A DNA stretch of 64,000 bases from CAVQBJ01 sp963819075. GTDB taxonomy: Bacteria > Actinomycetota > Thermoleophilia > Solirubrobacterales > Solirubrobacteraceae. Positions 45,243 through 53,460 of this stretch are shown here, one piece after another. Location of the stretch: the NCBI GenBank assembly GCA_963819075.1, contig CAWFUP010000001.1:806001-870000 (forward strand). Reading direction: 5' to 3'. The notes beneath the pieces are model-generated. The model did no database searches and was not told where the DNA came from. It saw only the letters and a list, made by a program, of their open reading frames with translations. The first letter of the stretch is position 1. Each line of letters starts with the position of its first letter. A program made the position numbers and the translations under genes.

Positions 45243-45569
45243 GTGCCGGCCTCCGCCCCGACCGCGCGACGTGCGCGGCGCCCGCCCGCTCAGATCCGCT
45301 GGGACCGGCTCGGGCGGCTCGCGATGCTCGTCGTCGTCGGCGTGCTCGTCTACCTGTACATCAGCGCCGGCGCGTCGATCGTGTCGACCTGGCGTGCGGC
45401 GGCGTCGCATCGCTCGCAGGTCGCGTCGATGGAGAGCCAGAACCGCGAGTTGCGAAGCGAGCTCGCCCGGCTGCATCAGCCGAACACGATCATCGAAGAG
45501 GGTCGGCGGCTCGGCATGACGCGCAGCGGCGAGGTCGGCTTCTTCGAGACGGGCCTGCCGAGCAACTGA
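45243..45569 (+). CDS. ftsB: FtsB/DivIC-like septum formation initiator
   Basis: A 108-residue bitopic protein. A basic N terminus is followed by a transmembrane segment at about 25-44 (LAMLVVVGVLVYLYISAG) and a coiled coil (SQVASMESQNRELRSELARL) ending in the conserved ARxLGM-like motif (GRRLGMTRSGEVGFFE). It belongs to the divisome FtsB-FtsL-FtsQ subcomplex. The position after eno is conserved in many bacteria and supports the call. The GTG start has no strong Shine-Dalgarno sequence. Confidence 0.88.
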   Translation: MPASAPTARRARRPPAQIRWDRLGRLAMLVVVGVLVYLYISAGASIVSTWRAAASHRSQVASMESQNRELRSELARLHQPNTIIEEGRRLGMTRSGEVGFFETGLPSN

Positions 45570-45611
45570 AACGCGGCGACCGCGGGCCGGCCGCTGCTAC
45601 GCTCGGCCGCG

Positions 45612-45935
45612 ATGTCGCTTGCGAACGCGCTCTACCAGTGGCAGGCCGGCGAGCGCCGGCTCGAGGCGGCCCCGCCCGAGCGTCGGATCGTCTTCGAGCC
45701 CGTGATCGATCGGATCGTGGCCGAGCTGCGGCGCCGTCTCGGCGGCCGCTTCACGTCGCAGGAGCTGATGGAGCTCTACGAGCGCGGCACGACGTGGTGC
45801 CTCGAGGTGGCGATGACCGTCGCGCCCGACGATCCGTGGGCGTGGGACTCCGCGGTCGTCGTCGACGCCGCTTTCCTGCGCTACCTGCGCGACGCGGTCG
45901 ACTACGCCGGCGGCCGGCTCGAGCCGACGGGATAG
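45612..45935 (+). CDS. Conserved-looking hypothetical protein, 107 aa
   Basis: A soluble 107-residue protein of mainly helical character (RIVFEPVIDRIVAELRRRLG, SQELMELYERGTTWCLEVA) with several Trp near APDDPWAWDSAVVVD. No family is recognised. The ATG lies eight bases after TACGCT (45598-45603). Its place between ftsB and csrA suggests a housekeeping role, but nothing in the sequence defines it. Confidence 0.72.
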   Translation: MSLANALYQWQAGERRLEAAPPERRIVFEPVIDRIVAELRRRLGGRFTSQELMELYERGTTWCLEVAMTVAPDDPWAWDSAVVVDAAFLRYLRDAVDYAGGRLEPTG

Positions 45936-45999
45936 CGGACCGTTCCGCGGCGGTCTCGCGCCCGGCGGTCCGGCCATCGCGCCGTCGCGCCGCCGCCGG

Positions 46000-46536
46000 T
46001 CAGTCGTCGTCGGTCTCGGCGCGGCGGATCACGATCTGATCCTCCTCGACGACGACCGCGACGGGCCGATGGCCGGCCCAGTGCTCGGCGTAGATCGGGT
46101 TGTCGGCGATCGCCGGGTCGAGCCACAGCCCGTAGCCCTCCTCGCCGTGATCGAACGAGCCCTCGAGCGGCTCGTTGGCCCGCAGGGAACGACCGCGACC
46201 GCCGCGGCGCCCACGCCGGCGCGCGGGCTTCTCTTCTTCCTCTTCCTCCTCGCGCTCGGCCTCCTCGGCGGCAAGGCGAGCACGCTCGGCCTCGGCGGCC
46301 TCGAGCTCGGCCGCGATGAGCGCGTCATCCTCGGCGCGGAGATCGATCTCGTCGCCGAAGTCGCCGCCGACGGCGCCCTCGGGCTCCTCGCCGGTGACGA
46401 GGTCGTTCTGGCGCTTGAACTGCTGGACCTCCTGGACGGTGACCTCGAGCTGGTGAGCCACCCAGGCGTCGGTGCGGCCCTGGCGAACCCAGCCGCGAAT
46501 CTGATTGAGGTGCGGGCGCAGCGATTGACGAGCCAT
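46000..46536 (-). CDS. Hypothetical protein with HTH-like head and charged linker
   Basis: A 178-residue protein. The first 45 residues (LNQIRGWVRQGRTDAWVAHQ, then LEVTVQEVQQFKRQ) resemble a small DNA-binding helix-turn-helix. A long acidic helix with a run of Glu follows, then an Arg/Gly-rich patch (RRRGRRGGRGR), and the C terminus ends in EEDQIVIRRAETDDD. The Arg/Gly patch suggests RNA or DNA contact. The ATG lies 13 bases after TAGTCT (minus strand, 46555-46550). Function is unknown. Confidence 0.72.
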   Translation of the reverse strand: MARQSLRPHLNQIRGWVRQGRTDAWVAHQLEVTVQEVQQFKRQNDLVTGEEPEGAVGGDFGDEIDLRAEDDALIAAELEAAEAERARLAAEEAEREEEEEEEKPARRRGRRGGRGRSLRANEPLEGSFDHGEEGYGLWLDPAIADNPIYAEHWAGHRPVAVVVEEDQIVIRRAETDDD

Positions 46537-46711
46537 TTGACGAGGCGGGAGACTAGCGCATCCGACGCGACGGCCCGGTTGCTGGCTGCGCGGCCAGTCG
46601 CCGCAGCCGAAAAGAGCGCAATTGACCGGTCGCATTTCGCGATGCTCAGGCGTATTGTTGGCAATCCAGGATGAGGACCCACAGCCTGTCGGCAACATGG
46701 AGGTGCACCCA

Positions 46712-46951
46712 ATGCTGGTTCTGACACGTAAGTCCAACCAGAGCATCATGATCGGCGACGACATCGAGATCTCGGTGCTGTCCGTGATGGGTGAGAAGGT
46801 GCGGATCGGAATTCAGGCGCCCCAAGATGTGCCCGTGTTTCGAACGGAGATCTATCTCGAGATACAACGCCAGAGGTCGTCGGAGCAGGTGCCCGCCGAG
46901 GAAGCCAGAGCGACGGTCGAGCAAGCTCTGCACAAGCTCGGAGACGGGTAG
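46712..46951 (+). CDS. csrA: Carbon storage regulator CsrA
   Basis: A 79-residue RNA-binding protein. The family pattern is complete: MLVLTRKSNQSIMIGDDIEI, then VRIGIQAPQDVPVFRTEIY. CsrA binds GGA motifs in mRNA leaders and blocks translation. The critical Arg of VFRTEIY is kept; the preceding residue is Phe, where His is common. The ATG at 46712 follows GGAGG (46699-46703) by eight bases; an ATG at 46697 lies before that ribosome-binding site. No fliW or flagellar gene adjoins it, although csrA often sits with them. Confidence 0.95.
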   Translation: MLVLTRKSNQSIMIGDDIEISVLSVMGEKVRIGIQAPQDVPVFRTEIYLEIQRQRSSEQVPAEEARATVEQALHKLGDG

Positions 46952-47076
46952 TCGCCAGGGCCCGAATGTCCGCGCCGACGGTTGGCGCGGGCACTTGGGT
47001 AAGGTCGCGGCGACGCGGGCAGCGGATGCGGATGATCCTGGGCCGCTCGCGGTCGTGTCGCTCGCGGCCGCGGCGC

Positions 47077-47316
47077 CTACGCCAGCAGCAGGTACAGCAC
47101 GCGGAACATGACGACCGTCACGAACACCGCGGTGAGGATCAGGGAGAGGACGAGCGTGGCAAAGCGCACCGAGCCGCGCTTGTGCTGACGATCGAGATCG
47201 CGCCGCAGCGAGCGCTGCTCGGCCGTGCGCACGAGCGAGCGGCGGCGGTTGCGCTCGCGACTGATCTCGGCGGCGAACGCCTGCTCGATGTCGTCGATGG
47301 ACTGTCGCATCTTCAT
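47077..47316 (-). CDS. Small membrane protein, 79 aa
   Basis: Residues 1-48 are charged and helical (DDIEQAFAAEISRERNRRRS), then a single transmembrane segment runs to the C terminus (FATLVLSLILTAVFVTVVMF). The topology is of a tail-anchored or bitopic protein. No family is recognised. The ATG lies seven bases after TAGGCT (minus strand, 47329-47324), so it is probably leaderless. Confidence 0.7.
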   Translation of the reverse strand: MKMRQSIDDIEQAFAAEISRERNRRRSLVRTAEQRSLRRDLDRQHKRGSVRFATLVLSLILTAVFVTVVMFRVLYLLLA

Positions 47317-47385
47317 GGTTTGAAGCCTAGACCAGAGGTCCGGTTGTCATAACCGCACGTCGAGCGGGGCGGTGGGCCGCCGCGC

Positions 47386-48477
47386 TCAGGCGACCGTGAT
47401 CTCGGGCGCCAGGTAGACGTCCTGGACCGCCCCGAGCAGCTCGATGCCGTCGGCCATCGGCCGCTGGAACGCCTTGCGGCCGGTGATCAGCCCGGCCCCA
47501 CCGGCGCGCTTGTTGACCACCGCGGTGCGCACGGCCTCGGCGAGATCGGACTCGCCGCTGGAGGCTCCGCCGCTGTTGATGAGCGGCGCACGCCCGCTGT
47601 AGCAGTTGAGCACCTGGTAGCGCGTGAGATCGATCGGGTGATCGGTTGTCAGCTCGCTGTAGACGAGCTTGGACGTCTTGCCGTAGGAGGCGCCGTCCTG
47701 GTTGAGCGCGCCGTAGCCGTTGTTGTTCTCGGGTGCCTTCTGCTTGATGATGTCCGCCTCGATGGTGACGCCGAGGTGGTTGGCCTGTCCGGTGAGGTCC
47801 GCGGACAGGTGGTAGTCGACGCCGTCGCGCTTGAAGGCGTCGTTGCGCAGGTAGCACCACAGCACGGTGAACAGCCCGAGCTCGTGCGCCTCCTGGAACG
47901 CCTCGCTGACCTCGCGCAGCTGGCGATCGCCCTGCTCGGAGCCGAAGTAGATCGTGGCCCCGACCGCGGCCGCGCCGAGCTCCCAGGCCTGGCGGACGCT
48001 GCCGAACATCACCTGGTCGAAGTGGTTGGGGTAGGTCAGCAGCTCGTTGTGGTTGAGCTTGACGATGAAGGGGATCTGATGTGCCCACTTGTGCCCGACC
48101 GCTCCGAGCACGCCGATCGTCGAGGCGACGGCGTTGCAGCCACCCTCCACGGCCAGGCGCACGATGTTCTCGGGATCGAAATAGAGCGGGTTGGGGGCGA
48201 AGCTCGCGGCCGCGCTGTGCTCGATGCCCTGGTCGACCGGCAGGACGCTCATGTACCCGGTCCCGGCCAGGCGGCCGTGGTGGTAGATGGCGTGCAGGTT
48301 GCGCATGGTCTGGATGTGGCGATCGCTCTCGCTCACGACGCGGTCGATGAAGTCCGGGCCCGGCAGGTGCAGGGTCGAGCGATCGACGGTCTCGCACACG
48401 TGGTTGAGCAGGGAGTCCGCCTCGTCGCCCAGCAGGTCGGTGAGACGATCGACGCCGGTCGCGGTCGTGCTGGCCAT
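47386..48477 (-). CDS. fbaB: Fructose-bisphosphate aldolase class I (DhnA type)
   Basis: A 363-residue glycolytic and gluconeogenic aldolase, closely following E. coli FbaB along its length (TGYMSVLPVDQGIEHSAAAS, NHNELLTYPNHFDQVMFGSV, VGATIYFGSE, ADLTGQANHLGVT, VNKRAGGAGLITGRKAF). The Schiff-base Lys is probably in IEADIIKQKAPENN. The ATG at 48477 follows AAGGAG (spacing eight); a start at 48555 would add residues outside the family. With eno nearby, central carbon genes cluster here. Confidence 0.95.
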   Translation of the reverse strand: MASTTATGVDRLTDLLGDEADSLLNHVCETVDRSTLHLPGPDFIDRVVSESDRHIQTMRNLHAIYHHGRLAGTGYMSVLPVDQGIEHSAAASFAPNPLYFDPENIVRLAVEGGCNAVASTIGVLGAVGHKWAHQIPFIVKLNHNELLTYPNHFDQVMFGSVRQAWELGAAAVGATIYFGSEQGDRQLREVSEAFQEAHELGLFTVLWCYLRNDAFKRDGVDYHLSADLTGQANHLGVTIEADIIKQKAPENNNGYGALNQDGASYGKTSKLVYSELTTDHPIDLTRYQVLNCYSGRAPLINSGGASSGESDLAEAVRTAVVNKRAGGAGLITGRKAFQRPMADGIELLGAVQDVYLAPEITVA

Positions 48478-48623
48478 GAGCTTTGCTCCTTGAAGATCGA
48501 AACGTCCGGATAGGCGCGTGGCGCCTGCGGAACGGGCCGCCGACGCCCGTCGCACGAGGCGGCAACCTGCGCCTCCAGAGCATATCGAGCGCGCCTTCCT
48601 CGCCGCCCTAGAATGGGGTGTCG

Positions 48624-49379
48624 ATGTCCTCGGGCGCCGATCTGTTCGTGGTCTGCAAGCAGTGCGGATCGCAAGTCAGTCCGTACGTGACCGAGTGCCC
48701 CTACTGCGGTCACCGGTTGCGGCGGCGAGCGCCCAAGCTCCCGCGCGAGAGCCGCAAGGGATCCGGGCGCCGAGGACGCGTGCCGTCGTCGCTCGGGCGC
48801 CTGCGCCCGGGCGAGATCCCCGGGATCCGTGGCGACGCGCGGCCGTACGTGACGGCGGCGCTGGTGATCGCCAGCTGCGCCGCGTGGGTGCTGTGGAGCG
48901 GCGGGTGGGTCAGCTACTTCAACCTCATCGCCTATAGCCCGCTCGGCGGGCATTGGTGGCGCCTGGTGACCACGCAGTTCACCTACGACAGCGGCCTCTA
49001 CCTGTTCACGACGGTCGTGGCGATCGCCATCTTCGGGTCGCTGCTCGAGCGCCGCCGCGGAGCGCTGTTCGTGCTTGCGCTGTTCTTCGCCTGTGGCGTC
49101 GGCGGGACGCTCGTGGCGCTCGCCGCCTTCCCCGCCAACTTCGCCGTCGGTGGCAACGGCGCGGCGCTTGGCCTGATCGCCTGCTGGGCGGTGCCCGACC
49201 TGCACGCGCTGCGGGCCAAGCGCTTCTACGACGGCGACCTGCTGGCCACGCTCGCCATCGCCGCCGCGGTGCTGGCGATGCCGCTCGCCCGCCCGGCCGC
49301 CAGCTGGGTGGCCGGCCTGGTCGGCGGCGCGATCGGCCTCATCGTCGGCGCCGGCGTCTACCAGCTGCGCGCCGACTGA
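48624..49379 (+). CDS. Rhomboid-fold membrane protein lacking the catalytic dyad, with zinc ribbon
   Basis: A 251-residue protein. Residues 11-28 form a zinc ribbon (CKQCG ... CPYCG, Cys11, 14, 25, 28), followed by a basic linker and about six transmembrane helices. Rhomboid hallmarks are recognisable: HWWRLVTTQF, FGSLLERRRGALF and the Gly-rich helix. The active-site GxSG is GGNG (Asn178 for Ser), and the His of the last helix (HxxG in GlpG) is Trp228 (WVAG). It should therefore be a pseudoprotease, acting by binding membrane clients. ATG 48624 lies nine bases after TAGAAT (48609-48614). Confidence 0.85.
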   Translation: MSSGADLFVVCKQCGSQVSPYVTECPYCGHRLRRRAPKLPRESRKGSGRRGRVPSSLGRLRPGEIPGIRGDARPYVTAALVIASCAAWVLWSGGWVSYFNLIAYSPLGGHWWRLVTTQFTYDSGLYLFTTVVAIAIFGSLLERRRGALFVLALFFACGVGGTLVALAAFPANFAVGGNGAALGLIACWAVPDLHALRAKRFYDGDLLATLAIAAAVLAMPLARPAASWVAGLVGGAIGLIVGAGVYQLRAD

Positions 49380-49410
49380 GCGGCGGCGCGCCCGTATCAT
49401 CATCCGCGGC

Positions 49411-49776
49411 GTGCCTGAGCCCCCCTACACCGCTGCCGAGGTCGATGCCGCCGTGGCCGCTCTGCGCGAGCCCGAACGCCTCGCCCACGCGCAGGAGGTG
49501 GTGACCCACGCGGCGCCGAGCCTGCAGCGCGTGCTCGCCGAGTCGCTCGCCGCCGGAGGCTGGTTTGGCGACGCGCACGAGTCCGAGGTCAGCAAGGCGG
49601 CGCTGAGCGAGGACACGCAGGAGCGCCTGACCGCCGTGCGCACGCTCGTCGCCGAGGAGACGCGCCTCGGCATGCTCGTGGGGGTCGCGGTCGGCTTCGA
49701 GCTCGCGCACGAGCTCCAGAACGCGCGGGCCGGCGGCCCGGACCCCAGCCCATCCACCGAGGAGGAGGAGCAGTAA
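49411..49776 (+). CDS. Hypothetical protein, 121 aa
   Basis: A soluble helical protein (TAAEVDAAVAALREPERLAH) with an acidic C-terminal tail. A conserved-looking core is LAESLAAGGWFGDAHESEV. The family is unknown. The GTG start lies ten bases after TATCAT (49395-49400). It is two bases upstream of the UPF0173 hydrolase and is probably its operon partner. Confidence 0.7.
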   Translation: MPEPPYTAAEVDAAVAALREPERLAHAQEVVTHAAPSLQRVLAESLAAGGWFGDAHESEVSKAALSEDTQERLTAVRTLVAEETRLGMLVGVAVGFELAHELQNARAGGPDPSPSTEEEEQ

Positions 49777-49778
49777 CC

Positions 49779-50456
49779 GTGGAGATCCGCTACCTGGGCC
49801 ATTCGGCCATCCAGCTGACGCACGACGGGACGACGGTGCTCGTCGATCCGTTCCTGACCGGCAACCCGAAGGCCGCGGCGAGCGCCGACGAGGTGAGCGC
49901 GGACGCGATCCTGCTCACCCACGGGCACGTCGACCACATCGGCGACACCGTCGCGATCGCCAAGCGCACGGGGGCCGAGGTGCTGGCCATCGTCGAGCTG
50001 GCCGGCGAGCTCGGCGGCGACGGCGTCGAGAAGCTGCACGACCCGAATCTCGGCGGCACCGACACGTTCGACTGGGGCTGGGCCAAGCTCGTGCCAGCGT
50101 GGCACACCTCGACGACGCCGAAGGGCACCGTCAACACGCCCGCCGGGCTGCTCATCAACTTCGGCGGCACGACGATCTACCACACCGGCGACACCGCGCT
50201 GTTCTCCGACCTGTCACTCGTCGGGCGCCGCCACCCGATCGACGTCGCGCTCGTCTGCATCGGCGGGCACTACACGATGGACCGCCACGACGCCGTCGAG
50301 GCCGCCCGGCTGATCGGCGCCCAGGAGGTCATCCCGATCCACTACAACACGTTCCCGCCGATCGAGACAGACGCGCAGGCCTACAAGGCCGACGTCGAGG
50401 CGGCGACCTCGAGCAGGGTCATCGTCCTCGACCCCGGCGCGACGCACGCGCCATGA
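49779..50456 (+). CDS. UPF0173-type metal-dependent hydrolase (MBL fold)
   Basis: A 225-residue metallo-beta-lactamase fold protein of the UPF0173 group. It begins MEIRYLGHSAIQL, has metal ligands in LLTHGHVDHIGD (HxHxDH) and a later cluster in GGTTIYHTGDTALF and PIHYNTFP. The substrate is unknown. The family length and start agree. Its stop overlaps the next start (ATGA), giving a three-gene unit with the genes at 49411 and 50453. Confidence 0.9.
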   Translation: MEIRYLGHSAIQLTHDGTTVLVDPFLTGNPKAAASADEVSADAILLTHGHVDHIGDTVAIAKRTGAEVLAIVELAGELGGDGVEKLHDPNLGGTDTFDWGWAKLVPAWHTSTTPKGTVNTPAGLLINFGGTTIYHTGDTALFSDLSLVGRRHPIDVALVCIGGHYTMDRHDAVEAARLIGAQEVIPIHYNTFPPIETDAQAYKADVEAATSSRVIVLDPGATHAP

Positions 50457-50728
50457 CCCACGCGATCGTGCTCATCGAGGCCGAGCGAGACGCGATGGCC
50501 ACGCTCGGCGGCGACCTCGCCGGCATCGAGGGCGTCGCCGAGGCCTACTCGGTCACCGGCCAGTGGGACTTCGTGGTGATCGTGCGCGTCGCCCACCACG
50601 AGCAGCTGGCCGACGTGATCGCCGGTCAGCTCGGCCAGCTCCCCGGGGTCGTACGCACGCAGACGATGGTTGCCTTCGCCGCCTACTCGCGCCACGACCT
50701 CGAGGCGCTGTTCTCGATCGGGGAGTGA
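50453..50728 (+). CDS. Stand-alone Lrp/AsnC ligand-binding (RAM) domain
   Basis: A 91-residue protein that is only the RAM effector domain of Lrp/AsnC regulators (AHAIVLIEAERD-type first strand, VAEAYSVTGQWDFVVIVRVA, LPGVVRTQTMVAFAAYS). No HTH precedes it. Such small proteins oligomerise into rings and bind amino acids or other small ligands. It is translationally coupled to the UPF0173 hydrolase, so it may sense that enzyme's substrate or product; that is inference. Confidence 0.85.
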   Translation: MTHAIVLIEAERDAMATLGGDLAGIEGVAEAYSVTGQWDFVVIVRVAHHEQLADVIAGQLGQLPGVVRTQTMVAFAAYSRHDLEALFSIGE

Positions 50729-50735
50729 CCGGCGC

Positions 50736-51509
50736 TCACAGCGAGCGCTGATATGCGCCGAACGCGCGCCCGGCCAGCCACAGGCTGAACGCGAGCAGCA
50801 CCACGAGGAACCCCGCCCGCGAGCCGATGAGCCCCCAGTCGGCATGCGCCCCTGCGGCCGAGCGACCGGCCTCCACCGCCCAGTTGACCGGGTTGTAGCG
50901 CGCGGCGTCGCCGATCCAGCCGGCGGCGAGGCTCGGCTTCATGAACGCCCCGGACAGGAACGTCAGCGGCAGCACGACGAAGGTCACCGCCGCGATCAGC
51001 GTCTCGCGCTGGCGCGCCACCAGCGCAAGGGCGTTCGACAGCGCCGCGAACGTCCCCCCGATCAGGCACGCGAAGGCGAGCAGCGCGACCACGCCGACGA
51101 CGCCGCCGGGGATCGTGCCGCCGGCGATGAGCACGAGCGCGACGATGATGAGCGACTGCGCGAGCGTGGTCAGGGCGCCATAGCAGAGGCTGCCCACGGT
51201 GAGCGCCGGACGCCACACCGGCGAGACGAGCATCCGCTCCATCACGCCCCGGGTCATGTCATCGATGAAGGCCATCCCGTTCCATCCCGCCGAGCTGATC
51301 GCGGTCATCACGATCACCCCGGGCGCAAGGTAGTCGAGGTAGGAGTTGACGCGGAAGCCGGGGATCTCGATCACACGCTTGAACAGCGCCCCGAACAGCA
51401 GCAGCCAGATGACCGGCTGCACGAGCGTGATGAGCACCCAGCCGGGCTGGCGCACGAACGCGCGCAGGTAGCGCAGGGTGACGTAGCGGGTGTGGTTGAC
51501 GATCCTCAT
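50736..51509 (-). CDS. ABC-2 type transporter permease (DrrB-like)
   Basis: A 257-residue membrane protein with about six transmembrane helices, of the ABC2_membrane family (QPVIWLLLFGALFKRV, PGVIVMTAISSAGWNGM, ERMLVSPVWRPALTVG, FLSGAFMKPSLAAGW). It pairs with the upstream ATPase to export lipids or drugs, as DrrAB does. Its ATG overlaps the ATPase stop by four bases, and GAGGAG supplies the ribosome-binding site inside the ATPase end. Confidence 0.92.
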   Translation of the reverse strand: MRIVNHTRYVTLRYLRAFVRQPGWVLITLVQPVIWLLLFGALFKRVIEIPGFRVNSYLDYLAPGVIVMTAISSAGWNGMAFIDDMTRGVMERMLVSPVWRPALTVGSLCYGALTTLAQSLIIVALVLIAGGTIPGGVVGVVALLAFACLIGGTFAALSNALALVARQRETLIAAVTFVVLPLTFLSGAFMKPSLAAGWIGDAARYNPVNWAVEAGRSAAGAHADWGLIGSRAGFLVVLLAFSLWLAGRAFGAYQRSL

Positions 51510-52519
51510 CGGTTCTCCTCCTCGTTGACCTCGCGCAGCGAGCGGCCGGCGTGGTGCAGGTACACGTCGTCGAGCGACGGGCGCGCGACGGTGGCGGCGC
51601 TGACGGTCAGCTCGCGGGCGGCAAGCGCGCTGAGCGCCTGCGGCAGCGCGGCGGCGCCGTCGGGGGTGCGGGCGCGCAGGACGCGCCCGGTGACCGTGAC
51701 CTCGAGCGGGGCGAGCGCCGTCACGGCGAGCGCGACGTCGACGTCGGACTCGAGCTCCAGGCGCAGCGTATCGCCGTGCAGTTCGCGCTTGAGCTCCTCC
51801 GGCGTCCCGCTCGCCGCCACTCGCCCGTGGTCGATGATGGCCACGTGATCGGCGAGCGCGTCGGCCTCGTCGAGGTAGTGCGTGGTCAGCATGACGGTCA
51901 CGCCCTCGTTGCGGGCCAGCGCGGTGATCTGCTCCCACAGCGTCGCCCGCGCCTCGGGGTCCAGGCCGGTCGTCGGCTCGTCGAGGAACAGCACGGTGGG
52001 ACGGTGCAGCAGGCCCAGCGCGATGTCCAGGCGCCGTTGCATCCCGCCGGAGTACTTGCCCGCGGGCCGGTCGGCGGCGTCGAGCAGGTCGACCCGCTCG
52101 AGGGCCCTGTTCACGGAACGTCGAAGCTCCACGCCGCGCAGGTCGTAGATCGCGCCTTGCAGCGTGAGGTTCTCGCGCCCGGTGGCGATCGGGTCGAAGC
52201 CGGCCTTCTGCCCGACCACGCCGATCGCGCGGCGCACGCGATCGGGGTGCGCGCGCACGTCGTGGCCGGCGACGCGGGCGCTGCCCTCGTCGGCCCGCGA
52301 CAGCGTCGTGAGCACGCGGATCGTCGTCGACTTGCCGGCCCCGTTGGGGCCGAGCAGGGCGAAGATGCGCCCGCTCGGCACGGTGAGGTCGAGGCCGTCG
52401 AGCGCGACGACCGGGGGCTTGCCCCGATAGCGCTTGACGAGGCCGACGGCCTCGATGGCCGCCGCCGTGGATGTGGGGTAAGGCGTCGCGGGAGCATCCG
52501 CGACGGTCGATGTCGGCAT
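51506..52519 (-). CDS. ABC transporter ATP-binding protein (DrrA-like)
   Basis: A 337-residue ATPase. Walker A is GPNGAGKST, the signature is YSGGMQRR and Walker B is VLFLDEPTTGLD, with H-loop TTHYLDEADAL. The C-terminal DUF4162-like region (about 240-325) is typical of daunorubicin-resistance ATPases. It drives export together with the following permease. ATG 52519 is chosen over GTG 52531 because GGAGG lies upstream of it. Confidence 0.94.
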   Translation of the reverse strand: MPTSTVADAPATPYPTSTAAAIEAVGLVKRYRGKPPVVALDGLDLTVPSGRIFALLGPNGAGKSTTIRVLTTLSRADEGSARVAGHDVRAHPDRVRRAIGVVGQKAGFDPIATGRENLTLQGAIYDLRGVELRRSVNRALERVDLLDAADRPAGKYSGGMQRRLDIALGLLHRPTVLFLDEPTTGLDPEARATLWEQITALARNEGVTVMLTTHYLDEADALADHVAIIDHGRVAASGTPEELKRELHGDTLRLELESDVDVALAVTALAPLEVTVTGRVLRARTPDGAAALPQALSALAARELTVSAATVARPSLDDVYLHHAGRSLREVNEEENR

Positions 52520-52613
52520 GTTCGCTTCCACCTCCGTGGTGGTCGGATGGACGAACGAGCCGGTCCCGCCTAGAGTGAGAGTTGAGGCTCGGGTGGCGAG
52601 ACCGCTCGAGGAA

Positions 52614-52649
52614 GGCTCCGAGGCGGTGTTCGCGCACCGCTTCGGAGCC
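52614..52649 (-). terminator. Hairpin between padR and the ABC genes
   Basis: GGCTCCGAGGCGGTG (52614-52628) pairs with CACCGCTTCGGAGCC (52635-52649), one G-T wobble, six-base loop. It lies just after the padR stop, between padR and the ABC genes it probably controls, so it may terminate or attenuate. Confidence 0.6.
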
Positions 52650-52662
52650 GCTCTTTGTTTGG

Positions 52663-53289
52663 CTAGGTGACGCTGCGCAGGCGCTCACCTCCGGGCTCGG
52701 GGCCGTCGTGCAGCTCGCGCCACAGCTTCGTGCCGATCGAGCCGTCCTCGATCTCGGCGATCAGCTTGCGCACGAAGGCGAGCTCGGCGTCGAGCATCGC
52801 CTGGTGGTATTCGCCCTCCACGACGAACAGTCGCGGGAGACCCTCCTTATCGGCGAACTCGTGCACCGAGCGCAGGGCGAGGAGCTCGACCTCGAGGCGC
52901 TTGGTGCGCTCGCGCAGCAGCGCGACGACGTCCTCGGGCGGGAGGCCCGGCATCAGTGAGAGCGCAGCCTCGAAGCGTGGGAACTCCTTCTCGGGCACCG
53001 CGAGCAGCTCGCTCATCCAGTCGACGTACTCGGACTGTCCGGCGTCGGTCAGCTCGTAGATTGTGCGCTCCGGGCGGCGGCCCTGGCGGATCGTCTCGCG
53101 CGCGCGAATGAAGTCGTGGCGGGCCAGCGAGTCGACGACCGAGTACAGCGAGCCGTAGTTGAGCTTGATGCTCTGCTCCTTAGACCGCTCGCGCAGCGTC
53201 GTGGACATCTCGTACGGATGCATCGGGCGCTCGAGCAGGAGGCCGAGGACGGCCAGGGCGAGGGGATTGTTGAGCTTGCGGCGGGTCAT
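52663..53289 (-). CDS. PadR-family transcriptional regulator
   Basis: A 208-residue PadR protein. The winged helix occupies residues 8-90 (NPLALAVLGLLLERPMHPYE, LNYGSLYSVVDSLARHDFI, GRRPERTIYELTDAG) and the C-terminal part is a helical dimerisation domain (about 110-195). PadR-type genes commonly repress neighbouring DrrAB-type exporters and respond to their substrates, which fits this order. An AT-rich palindrome lies upstream of its start. Confidence 0.9.
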   Translation of the reverse strand: MTRRKLNNPLALAVLGLLLERPMHPYEMSTTLRERSKEQSIKLNYGSLYSVVDSLARHDFIRARETIRQGRRPERTIYELTDAGQSEYVDWMSELLAVPEKEFPRFEAALSLMPGLPPEDVVALLRERTKRLEVELLALRSVHEFADKEGLPRLFVVEGEYHQAMLDAELAFVRKLIAEIEDGSIGTKLWRELHDGPEPGGERLRSVT

Positions 53290-53319
53290 GTGGCTCTGGT
53301 CGGGACATCCGGTGGTGAT

Positions 53320-53335
53320 TATTCGAAAGCGAATA
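53320..53335. promoter_or_regulatory. Candidate PadR operator
   Basis: TATTCG-AAAG-CGAATA is a perfect six-base inverted repeat. It overlaps TATATT (minus strand, 53337-53332), a plausible -10 for padR, and stands out as AT-rich in a GC-rich setting. Autoregulation by PadR is inferred. Confidence 0.6.
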
Positions 53336-53460
53336 TACGGATGCGATTCAAGGGTGTCAAGGGGGGGTGCGTCACTTGACGGGGTGCGCGGGTGTGCGGA
53401 GAATTGCGCGCGAATGGTGCGGCATGGGCGCCGCGCCGCAGGGACAGCGAAGGGGCGACA

